From JBHJGS01 sp050331575 (GTDB lineage Bacteria; Pseudomonadota; Alphaproteobacteria; Sphingomonadales; Rhodothalassiaceae): DNA of 64,000 bases. Both the position numbers and the translations under genes were made by a program. Shown one piece after another: positions 35,472 through 42,437 of the stretch (position 1 is the stretch's first letter; every line of letters begins with the position of its first letter). A model generated the notes under the pieces. The model saw only the letters and a program-made list of their open reading frames with translations, ran no database searches and was not told where the DNA came from. The stretch lies in NCBI GenBank assembly GCA_050331575.1, contig JBHJGS010000045.1:34213-98212 (forward strand), in the 5' to 3' direction.

Positions 35472-35828
35472 ATGAACGAGAAACTGGATTTGGCACGCAT
35501 CACCCAGAATTTGATTGAGTTGAAGGGCGACCTGGCGCGCCTTGAGGCGGACACCCGCGACTCCCGGTCTGCGGTGGAACTGGATCAATCGCGCCAGGGT
35601 CGGCTGACGCGCATGGATGCGCTACAGGGTCAGGCCATGGCCGAAGCCGTCGCCAGGCGGCGGCGCCAGGCGCTGCAACGCATCGAAGCGGCTTTGGAGC
35701 GCATGGAGGACGGTGAGTTCGGCTATTGCGTCACCTGCGGCGATCCGATCGATGTGCGCCGGCTGGAGTTGGATCCGGCCGCGCCGCGCTGTGCCCGCTG
35801 TGCCAGCGATTGTGTCGACAAGGACTGA
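35472..35828 (+). CDS. DksA/TraR-type zinc-finger protein
   Basis: A 118-residue DksA/TraR-family protein. The N-terminal half is a charged coiled coil (LARITQNLIELKGDLARLEA, then VARRRRQALQRIEAALER), followed by a Cys4 zinc finger CVTC...CARC spaced as in TraR/DksA. It is shorter than canonical DksA and has no clear Asp pair at the coiled-coil tip, so it is probably a DksA-like paralogue rather than the main stringent-response factor. An in-frame ATG at 35451 is possible; I chose 35472 because GAGGG lies eight bases before it. Confidence 0.8.
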   Translation: MNEKLDLARITQNLIELKGDLARLEADTRDSRSAVELDQSRQGRLTRMDALQGQAMAEAVARRRRQALQRIEAALERMEDGEFGYCVTCGDPIDVRRLELDPAAPRCARCASDCVDKD

Positions 35829-35840
35829 GCGCGCCGATCC

Positions 35841-35906
35841 CAGGGCATATGCCGATTGATCGGATGAGACTGCCCGCGGTCGATGGGGCGAGCAAGCATG
35901 CTCTGG
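35841..35906 (+). repeat. Dispersed bipartite palindromic repeat, copy D (shortened)
   Basis: A 66-bp copy with ends CCAGGGCAT and ATGCTCTGG that are near-perfect inverted repeats. The left palindrome arm is lost, leaving CCGATTGATCGGATGA, followed by CTGCCCGC and GGGGCGAGCA. It lies between the DksA-like gene and msrB. Here the termini read CCAG/CTGG instead of CTAG and do not form stop codons. Confidence 0.65.
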
Positions 35907-35969
35907 TCTGACGAAAAGGTTTAGCGAGGCCGGCTTGCGCGCGTCCCAAGGCTTTGTACATAAGACGTC

Positions 35970-36524
35970 ATGAGCGAAACGATCGTATTTGATCGCCGGA
36001 CCGTCTTGTCGGGTCTGGCGGTGACCTTGCTAGCCGCATGCGGACGCCAGAGCGGCGACGCCGCGGCAACGGAGCCTGCAGCACGGGGGGAGACGGCTGT
36101 GAGCGAGGCGGAAAAGCAGCAATGGGCGCTCAGCGAGGCAGATTGGAAGCAACGCCTCAGCAGGCCGGAATTTTATATCCTGCGCCAGGAAGGCACCGAG
36201 CCGCCGGGCTCCAGCGATCTGTTGGGCGAGAAGCGCGCCGGCACCTATGTGTGCGCGGGCTGTGGTTTGGCTCTGTTCAAGTCCGACTGGAAGTATGACA
36301 GCGGCACCGGCTGGCCATCCTTCTACGACCATATTGCCAGCCATATCGGCACCAAGACCGACTTCAAGCTGGTCTTGCCACGCACAGAATATCATTGCGC
36401 GCGCTGCGGCGGCCATCAGGGCCATGTCTTCAACGACGGCCCGCCGCCAACGGGAAAGCGCTATTGCAACAACGGTTTGGCGTTGGTTTTTAAACCAAAA
36501 AGCGATGGCGGCGACCAAGCCTGA
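35970..36524 (+). CDS. msrB: Peptide-methionine (R)-S-oxide reductase, exported
   Basis: A 184-residue MsrB with an N-terminal export signal that combines an Arg-Arg pair (DRRTVLSGL) and a lipobox (LLAAC, Cys near residue 25), suggesting a periplasmic lipoprotein. The catalytic domain has both zinc CxxC pairs (CAGC, CARC), GTGWPSFYDHI, HCARCGGHQGHVFNDGPPPTGKR and the catalytic Cys in RYCNNGLAL. The usual RYCxNSASL is altered to NNGLAL, a modest variation. It probably repairs oxidised periplasmic methionines. Confidence 0.9.
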   Translation: MSETIVFDRRTVLSGLAVTLLAACGRQSGDAAATEPAARGETAVSEAEKQQWALSEADWKQRLSRPEFYILRQEGTEPPGSSDLLGEKRAGTYVCAGCGLALFKSDWKYDSGTGWPSFYDHIASHIGTKTDFKLVLPRTEYHCARCGGHQGHVFNDGPPPTGKRYCNNGLALVFKPKSDGGDQA

Positions 36525-36583
36525 GCCGGGGCGAGTTGCGGTCGACTTCGGGCTCCAGCCTGGTGTTCTTGCCAACACAGGGG

Positions 36584-37288
36584 TCAGTGGCGGAGCCGCC
36601 ACACCGTCCGCTCAGCCGTGTCTCGGATCAGATCGACCCGTTCCCCGTTGAAATGATAGTCCAAAACCCGTCCGCGGCGCGCCGGGGCGACCGTGTCCGG
36701 CCAGAAGGCCGCCACGCACGCGCCGCCCGGCTCGCGCACGCTGGGATAGACAATGCCATCAGAGCCGGCCGCACGCAGCTGTCGCGCAAAGGCCTGGGAC
36801 GGCGCGTAATCATCGGGATCCAGACAGGCGGCATGGTCCTGCGATCCGCGCACATCATGGAACCGACGATCGACGCCGATGACCAGTTCCAACTGTTGGC
36901 TGAGCCAGCCAGGCGCCTGCTGTGTGGCGCGGTAGAAGCGCGCGCGATGATAGGCGGTTTCGGCCACCGCCGTGGCGAATTGATCGGCGATATAGAGGGC
37001 ACCGAACGTGCCATCATGGAAGCGGCCGGCCCAATCCGGGCTGACATGGACGAACGGCGCCATCAGGAAAGACGCTCCCGGCCCGGACACCCGCCGCTCG
37101 ACCGGTACCAGATCAAGCCGGCCGATGGTCTCGGCCAGTCGCGGGTTGGTGCGGCTTTCCAACGCCGCCAGCCGCTCCCAATCAGCCGGATCGGCCAGAT
37201 CCTCAAACAAGTCGATCGGTGGATGCCGTGTGGAAATGATGCGCCGCGCGTTCGGCCAGTGCACACGGCGCAGAGGCGGCTTGATCAC
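36584..37288 (-). CDS. RES-domain toxin
   Basis: A 234-residue RES-family protein, the toxin half of RES/Xre modules whose members degrade NAD+ or modify targets with ADP-ribose. The domain appears in RFHDGTFGALYIADQFATA, VAETAYHRARFY, and SDGIVYPSVREPGGACVAAF, which give the Arg-Glu-Ser-containing motifs that name the family. Its ATG overlaps the antitoxin stop by four bases (37285-37288), the normal toxin-after-antitoxin order. The exact target in this organism is unknown. Confidence 0.85.
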   Translation of the reverse strand: MIKPPLRRVHWPNARRIISTRHPPIDLFEDLADPADWERLAALESRTNPRLAETIGRLDLVPVERRVSGPGASFLMAPFVHVSPDWAGRFHDGTFGALYIADQFATAVAETAYHRARFYRATQQAPGWLSQQLELVIGVDRRFHDVRGSQDHAACLDPDDYAPSQAFARQLRAAGSDGIVYPSVREPGGACVAAFWPDTVAPARRGRVLDYHFNGERVDLIRDTAERTVWRLRH

Positions 37289-37692
37289 CCGCGCGCGGCG
37301 TCCAAATGCGCACGGACCCGCATCAGATCGGTCAAATCTCCGCCCAGCATGATCTCTAAAGCGCTTGCCCCGCCGAACGCCGCATTGGGTCGGTGCACCC
37401 AGTCATAGCTGCGACCGGGCTCGACCAACAAAATCCGTAGGGCCTTGTGAATGCCCAGCAGGTTGGACAGCCGCGCGGTCAGATCCGGCCCAATCCGGCC
37501 AACCTGCCCGCGCTTCCATCGATTGTAGGTGGACGCTGACAGCCCGCCCAGGAGCGTGCAGGCTTGCTGATCGGTCAGGCCCCAGCGCCGAAACAAGGCG
37601 ACCACAGCGCGGGCGCCGGCAGCAGCGGTCTCTTGAGCATTCTCCTGCTCCGAACCGAGGGCGGTTTCTGGTGCAACGGCGATCAGCGGCAT
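37285..37692 (-). CDS. Xre/MbcA/ParS-type antitoxin
   Basis: A 135-residue protein with an N-terminal DNA-binding region (LTDQQACTLLGGLSASTYNRW) and a C-terminal toxin-binding DUF2384-like segment (WVHRPNAAFGGASALEIMLGG, then LMRVRAHLDAARG). I placed the start at the ATG at 37692 because AAGGAG lies seven bases upstream; an in-frame upstream start at 37725 falls in the operator repeats. It precedes and overlaps the RES toxin gene. Confidence 0.85.
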   Translation of the reverse strand: MPLIAVAPETALGSEQENAQETAAAGARAVVALFRRWGLTDQQACTLLGGLSASTYNRWKRGQVGRIGPDLTARLSNLLGIHKALRILLVEPGRSYDWVHRPNAAFGGASALEIMLGGDLTDLMRVRAHLDAARG

Positions 37693-37704
37693 CGGCCTCT
37701 CCTT

Positions 37705-37731
37705 GACCAAGAGATAGGTGACCAAGAGATA
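37705..37731 (-). promoter_or_regulatory. Tandem operator-like direct repeats of the toxin-antitoxin unit
   Basis: GACCAAGAGATA occurs at 37705-37716 and again at 37720-37731, a 15-base period. A degenerate third copy (ACCAAAAGACAAGAG) lies upstream at about 37743-37757. They sit directly before the antitoxin ribosome site and are good candidates for antitoxin or antitoxin-toxin binding sites that repress the operon. Confidence 0.6.
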
Positions 37732-37785
37732 AGCGACCGACTACCAAAAGACAAGAGAATTGCCGTTAAGCTTCTTTTGATGATC

Positions 37786-38118
37786 TCAACGCCCGCCCTT
37801 CAGCCGGTCATACACCTCATATTCATAGGCGATGGAGCTTTCGATCAGGGCATCATAGAGCCGGGCGATGCGATCGTCCGGCGCGCCGGCGGCCTGGGCG
37901 GACGCCCGCACCTTGGCCAGCACATCGGCCTTGCGCACTTCGTCGCGCACGACCGAGCGGTCCGGCTTGATGCGCGCGGCATGGGCCATCATCTCAAAGC
38001 GCAGGGCCAGCCGCTCGACGATCTCCCGGTCCAGCCGGTCGACCTCGGCGCGCACATCACTCATGGTCTGCGGGTCTGGCTGGCCCGCCGGGGCCGGCTT
38101 GGGCGATTTCGCACTCAT
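37786..38118 (-). CDS. Chorismate mutase, AroQ type
   Basis: A 110-residue all-helical chorismate mutase converting chorismate to prephenate for Phe/Tyr synthesis. The N-terminal helix carries VRAEVDRLDREIVERLALR with the conserved Arg, followed by MMAHAARIKPDRSVVRDEVRK with the catalytic Lys/Arg, and the last helix LYDALIESSIAYEYEVYDR. An upstream in-frame ATG at 38139 exists; 38118 gives the more typical length. It is a free-standing enzyme, not fused to prephenate dehydratase. Confidence 0.85.
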   Translation of the reverse strand: MSAKSPKPAPAGQPDPQTMSDVRAEVDRLDREIVERLALRFEMMAHAARIKPDRSVVRDEVRKADVLAKVRASAQAAGAPDDRIARLYDALIESSIAYEYEVYDRLKGGR

Positions 38119-38184
38119 TGCGGACACACTCCTTGGCACTGATCGGCGGGCTATAGCGGCACGGTGAAGCCGCGGGCAAGCCCG

Positions 38185-39303
38185 TCACGCCGCCGCATCA
38201 ATCTCAACACCCCATCGCGCCAGCATCTCCGCGCCGCCCTCGCCGGGCTGTGCCGGCGCCGTCGGCGGATCGGCGGCATGGGTCTGAAACCGCGGCGCAG
38301 GTGCCGGCTGGGCCAAACCGTCCACGGCTGTGACGGTGCCGCGTGCGCGAGTGTGCGGCTCCTCGGCGGCCTCATCATAGCGCAGGACCGGGGTGACGCA
38401 GGCATCGGTCTGGTCGAACACCCGGCACCAGTCAGCCTGGCTCTTTTGCTTGAACGCCTCGGTCAGGCGCCGACGCAGACGCGGCCATTGCGACCGGTCA
38501 TAGTGCGCGGCGGGCGTGATCTCCTCGGCCAGGCCCAGGCCGGTCAACAGCGCCTGGAAGAAGGCTGGTTCCAGCGCGCCCACGGCCATGTAGCGACCGT
38601 CCGCGGTTTCATAGACATCGTAGAAGGGTGCGCCGCCGTCGAGCAGATTGACGCCGCGCTCCGGCGTCCACGCCCCCATCGCCGCCAGCGCCATGGTCGG
38701 CGCCATCAACAGGGCCGAGCCGTCGGTCATCGCCGCATCGATCACGTCGCCCCGGCCGTCGATGCGCGCGCGCAGCAGCCCCGCCAGCATACCGACCGTG
38801 AGCAGCATGGCGCCGCCGCCGAAATCGCCGACCAGGTTGAGCGGCGGCACCGGCGCCTGCCCGGCCCGGCCGATCGCGGCCAGCACGCCGCTCAATCCGA
38901 TATAGTTGATGTCATGGCCGGCCTGTGCGGCGCGCGGGCCGCTCTGACCCCAGCCGGTCATGCGGCCATAGACCAGGCGCGGATTGTCCTGAAGCGCCAG
39001 GTCCGGGCCAAGGCCCAGGCGCTCCATCACGCCGGGGCGAAGCCCCTCGATCAGGCCGTCCGCCGCGCACCAGATCCGGCGGAGTGCCGCGACGCCGGCG
39101 GGGTCCTTCAGATTCAGCACCAGCGAGGCCTTCGACCGGTTCATGATGTCTTTGGCCGGCGTCAGACCCAGGCCCCGCACCCCGGCGGGCTTGTCGATGC
39201 GCACCACGTCGGCGCCCAGATCGGCCAGCATCATGCCGGCGAACGGCGCGGGGCCGATGCCGGCGATCTCGACGACCCGAAGGCCGTGCAATGGTCCTGG
39301 CAT
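38185..39303 (-). CDS. CaiB/BaiF family CoA-transferase (alpha-methylacyl-CoA racemase-like)
   Basis: A 372-residue class-III CoA-transferase-fold protein. It begins with LHGLRVVEIAGIGPAPFAGM and ADLGADVVRIDKPAGVRG, then SLVLNLKDPAGVAALRRI, GRMTGWGQSGP and GHDINYIGLSGVL with the nucleotide-contact region. FGGGAMLLTVGML and ETADGRYMAVGALEPAFF follow. The VxxxxGIGPAPFAGMMLADLGA start is typical of the alpha-methylacyl-CoA racemase branch, so racemisation of 2-methyl-branched acyl-CoA is more likely than CoA transfer. The substrate cannot be deduced from neighbours. Confidence 0.85.
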   Translation of the reverse strand: MPGPLHGLRVVEIAGIGPAPFAGMMLADLGADVVRIDKPAGVRGLGLTPAKDIMNRSKASLVLNLKDPAGVAALRRIWCAADGLIEGLRPGVMERLGLGPDLALQDNPRLVYGRMTGWGQSGPRAAQAGHDINYIGLSGVLAAIGRAGQAPVPPLNLVGDFGGGAMLLTVGMLAGLLRARIDGRGDVIDAAMTDGSALLMAPTMALAAMGAWTPERGVNLLDGGAPFYDVYETADGRYMAVGALEPAFFQALLTGLGLAEEITPAAHYDRSQWPRLRRRLTEAFKQKSQADWCRVFDQTDACVTPVLRYDEAAEEPHTRARGTVTAVDGLAQPAPAPRFQTHAADPPTAPAQPGEGGAEMLARWGVEIDAAA

Positions 39304-39428
39304 GCTTTTCCCTTTAACCGCGGTGTTGCTATAAGGAGGCGATAACCCCGCCCGCTGTGCGTCTACCATAGCCGCTGATGCCCTGCCGCCAAGCCGCGCG
39401 ATTGCCGCGCGCCTGAAGGAGACTTTCC

Positions 39429-40661
39429 ATGCAGTCGAAAAAGATCATGTTCCAAGGCACCCAGGGCCAGCTGGCCGCCCGGCTCGACCTGCCGGCCTCG
39501 CGCCCGCGCGGCTATGCCTTGTTCGCGCACTGCTTCACCTGTTCCAAGGACATTTTCGCGGCCAGCCGCATCGCTGAGGGCCTGGCCGATATGGGCGTGG
39601 CGACCCTACGGTTCGACTTCACCGGCCTGGGCATGAGCGAAGGCGAATTCGCCAATACGAATTTCACCTCCAATGTCGACGATCTGCTGCGCGCGGCGGA
39701 GTATATGCGCGAGGAGCTGCAGGCGCCCAAGCTGCTGGTCGGCCATTCCCTCGGTGGTGCCGCGGTCCTGGCCGCAGCGGGCGAGATTGCGGAGGTGGAG
39801 GCGGTGGCAACCATCGGCGCGCCGTTCGATCCAGAACATGTCAGCCACAATTTCGGCGACAAGATCCAGGAGATCGAGGCCGCCGGCGAGGCGGAGGTGA
39901 AGCTGGCCGGCCGGCCGTTCCGGGTACGCAAACAGTTTCTGGAGGACATCCGGTCGCAGAATCAGGCCGAGCGCATCCGCGCGCTGCGCAAACCGATCGC
40001 GATCTTCCATTCGCCGATCGACGACACCGTCGGCATCGACAATGCCGGCAACATCTTCCAGACCGCCAAGCACCCCAAAAGCTTCATCACCCTGGATAAG
40101 GCCGACCATTTGCTGACCAACCGCGAAGACGCCATTTATGTGGCGCGCACCCTGGTGGCCTGGGCCAGCCGCTATATCTCCGGGCTTGCCGATGACGGCC
40201 GCAACCTGCCGTTCAAACCGCAGCCGGAGGATGTTCTGGTCGCAGAGACCCGACGCTCGAAATTCCAGCAAACCGTGGCCGTGCGCGGCCATCGGATCTA
40301 TGCCGACGAACCGCTGTCAATCGGTGGCGACAATACCGGGCCGACCCCTTATGACCTGTTGTTGGCGGGCCTGGGCGCCTGCACGAACATGACCCTGCGG
40401 CTTTATGCCGACCGCCGCGGCGTGCCGCTGACCCGCGCCTCGGTCAAGCTGACCCATGAAAAGCGTCATGTGGAGGATTGCGAGGCCTGCCTGGAGACCG
40501 GCAAGCCCGCCAAGTTGGATCATATCGACCGGGAGCTGATCTTGGAGGGTGAGCTAACCGAGGAACAGCGCAGCAAGCTGGTTGAAATCGCCGACAAATG
40601 CCCGGTCCACCGCACGCTGCACAGCGAGATCCGGATCAGCACCCGGCTGCGGGACGGATAA
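39429..40661 (+). CDS. Bifunctional alpha/beta-hydrolase and OsmC-family protein
   Basis: A 410-residue two-domain protein. The N-terminal alpha/beta-hydrolase (about 1-255) has the nucleophile elbow in LLVGHSLGGAAVLAAA near residue 105 and a late His in LDKADHLLTN. The C-terminal OsmC/Ohr-like domain (about 265-410) contains GGDNTGPTPYDLLLAGLGAC with the peroxidatic Cys and CPVHRTLHSE with the resolving Cys. This fusion is a known family; OsmC parts reduce organic hydroperoxides. A link between ester hydrolysis and peroxide removal is plausible but undefined. Confidence 0.9.
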   Translation: MQSKKIMFQGTQGQLAARLDLPASRPRGYALFAHCFTCSKDIFAASRIAEGLADMGVATLRFDFTGLGMSEGEFANTNFTSNVDDLLRAAEYMREELQAPKLLVGHSLGGAAVLAAAGEIAEVEAVATIGAPFDPEHVSHNFGDKIQEIEAAGEAEVKLAGRPFRVRKQFLEDIRSQNQAERIRALRKPIAIFHSPIDDTVGIDNAGNIFQTAKHPKSFITLDKADHLLTNREDAIYVARTLVAWASRYISGLADDGRNLPFKPQPEDVLVAETRRSKFQQTVAVRGHRIYADEPLSIGGDNTGPTPYDLLLAGLGACTNMTLRLYADRRGVPLTRASVKLTHEKRHVEDCEACLETGKPAKLDHIDRELILEGELTEEQRSKLVEIADKCPVHRTLHSEIRISTRLRDG

Positions 40662-40874
40662 GGCCTGCGCTGCCGGCCCAGTCGCTCACCCCGCCGTGAC
40701 GTCACGCGCGGGCGGGTGGGCGCAGCACCCGCCGGGGCCCAGGCGACGGCGCTGATCGGCTCAAATCCTCATGACGTTCAGGTGAGACCCGGGGTCTCGG
40801 CATTGGCGCAGTGCAGCGCAACCCTATGTGTTCGAAGGAACGGGTTTGGGCACGATTTGAAAAGGGGTTTATGG

Positions 40875-41495
40875 ATGTCGGCAACACCTGTGAAGATCAC
40901 GCTGTATCGCTGGGCCGGGCAATGGGGTCCGTTTAAGGTCAAGATCCCTTGCGGCGAATGCACCCTGACACTGGATGTCATCAAGGATGTCCTTGAGACC
41001 GATCTGGCGGGCATTCCGGTGGAACTGGAGGTGCAGGACTGGCTGTCGAATTGGTGGAAGCCGCTGCCCAAGGGCGGCTGGCATGCGCCCATCGTGATGG
41101 TCGAGAACCGCGTCATTGCGCAGGGTGCGGCCCTCAATCGCGGCGTCCTCACAGAAGAGGTCATCAAGGTCTGGACTGCACGTTCGGAAATGACCGGCAC
41201 GGTCATGTTCGGCAAGGAAAGCTGTCCGCACTGCCAGCGCGCCAAGGGCTATCTGGCCGAGGCGGGGGTGAACTACACCTATTTCGACGTGGTCAAGCAC
41301 CCTCGGGCGCTGTACGAAATGGTGCCGCGCGTGAAAGACAAGATCGGCCACAAAACGCCGGTGACGGTGCCTCAGATTTGGATCGATGGCGACTATGTCG
41401 GCGGTGCGGACGATCTGGGCAAGCGTCTCGGCCGCACCGATATCGAACCGAACCCGGAGCGGGGCGCCAACTCGCTGCAGCCCCAGGCCGCCTAG
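40875..41495 (+). CDS. Two-domain protein: CGEC thioredoxin-like domain plus glutaredoxin
   Basis: A 206-residue protein made of two thioredoxin-fold units. The C-terminal unit (about 100-190) is an ordinary glutaredoxin with the dithiol motif CPHC in GKESCPHCQRAKGYL and the GSH-binding TVPQIWIDGDYVGGADDL. The N-terminal unit (about 5-95) has a Cys-Gly-Glu-Cys motif in VKIPCGECTLTLDVIKDVL and an unusual WLSNWWKPLPKGGWHAPIVMVENRVI stretch that matches a thioredoxin-like strand order. I do not recognise the first unit. The TAG stop falls in the CTAG end of repeat copy E. Confidence 0.75.
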   Translation: MSATPVKITLYRWAGQWGPFKVKIPCGECTLTLDVIKDVLETDLAGIPVELEVQDWLSNWWKPLPKGGWHAPIVMVENRVIAQGAALNRGVLTEEVIKVWTARSEMTGTVMFGKESCPHCQRAKGYLAEAGVNYTYFDVVKHPRALYEMVPRVKDKIGHKTPVTVPQIWIDGDYVGGADDLGKRLGRTDIEPNPERGANSLQPQAA

Positions 41496-41572
41496 CGCAA
41501 GTTGCCCGCCCTATAGACGGCGGGCATTTTCATCCGATCAAGCGCGAGCGCGATTGATCGGATGAGGCCCCA
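41492..41572 (-). repeat. Dispersed bipartite palindromic repeat, copy E
   Basis: A well-preserved copy in minus orientation. On the plus strand: CTAGCGCAAGT, the stem TGCCCGCC / GGCGGGCA (41507-41531), then CATCCGATCAAGCGCG ... CGCGATTGATCGGATG (41532-41565) and GGCCCC. CTAG at 41492-41495 contains the TAG stop of the glutaredoxin gene. It lies between convergent genes. Confidence 0.8.
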
Positions 41573-41627
41573 AGGCCAGTCGGGTCCTGCCGCGTTGTTC
41601 GGGCTGGGCAACCGGCGGCGGGTGCGG

Positions 41628-42437
41628 TCAGCCGGCCAGTTTCGCTTTTAGGCCGGCCAGGCGCATCTGCAGCACCTCGATATTCGAGACGGTGGTCTCC
41701 ACCGTCATTTGCGTTTGCATATTCGAGTTGGTCAGTTCGTGGACCGATTGGGTCAGGGCATTGACATCATCGGCAATGCCTTGCGTCGTCTGCGCAATCT
41801 CGTCCGCGGCGTTCTTTTGGTCGCGCACGCTGTCGCCGATGCTTTGAGCAGCCGCGGTCATGCCATCCACCGCTTGGGACATATCCTGGCTGTGCTGCGT
41901 GATCTTCTCCACCGCCGTGCGCATATCGTCCACCTGCTGGGCGATCTGATCCGTGGCCGCAGCGGTGTCGGTGGACAATTTCTTCACCTCCGCTGCGACA
42001 ACAGCAAAGCCGCGCCCGGCCTCGCCTGCGCGTGCCGCCTCAATCGTCGCGTTCAGCGCCAGAAGATTGGTTTGGCTGGCAATGGTCTTGATCAGGTCAA
42101 TAACGCTTCCGATCGCTTGCGATGAGCTGGCCAGCGTTTCGATGATTTCGTTGGATTTGGCGAAGGTTTCGCGCGCGCGGCCGTTCATCTCGTCATAATT
42201 GCTCAGATCGTTGACGATCGCGCCGATGGTGCCGCTGAGTTCCTGCACGCTGCCGGCAATGGTCCGGCAATTCTGGGCGGCTTCGTCCGCGCGTTCTGCG
42301 ATTTGCTGCATATGCTGAGACTCATGCAGCGCGGACTTCGCCATGGTCTCCGAATCGCGCTGAAGCACGTCGCACTGGCGCAAGGTAAAATCCAGATCCG
42401 CCGCATAATCCGCCGGGGCATGGTCGGTCACAGTCAT
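41628..42437 (-). CDS. Soluble methyl-accepting-chemotaxis-type transducer
   Basis: A 269-residue protein with no transmembrane segment and no recognisable sensor domain; nearly all of it is coiled coil. The signalling hairpin is intact: IKTIASQTNLLALNATIEAARAGE followed by AGRGFAVVAAEVKKLS (about residues 110-150), the CheA/CheW contact region. It is cytoplasmic and probably takes its input from another protein. The start overlaps the ammonia-lyase stop as ATGA, and that gene follows the photoactive yellow protein gene, so coupling to blue-light sensing is the simplest reading. Split first residue block to remain conservative on exact borders. Confidence 0.88.
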   Translation of the reverse strand: MTVTDHAPADYAADLDFTLRQCDVLQRDSETMAKSALHESQHMQQIAERADEAAQNCRTIAGSVQELSGTIGAIVNDLSNYDEMNGRARETFAKSNEIIETLASSSQAIGSVIDLIKTIASQTNLLALNATIEAARAGEAGRGFAVVAAEVKKLSTDTAAATDQIAQQVDDMRTAVEKITQHSQDMSQAVDGMTAAAQSIGDSVRDQKNAADEIAQTTQGIADDVNALTQSVHELTNSNMQTQMTVETTVSNIEVLQMRLAGLKAKLAG

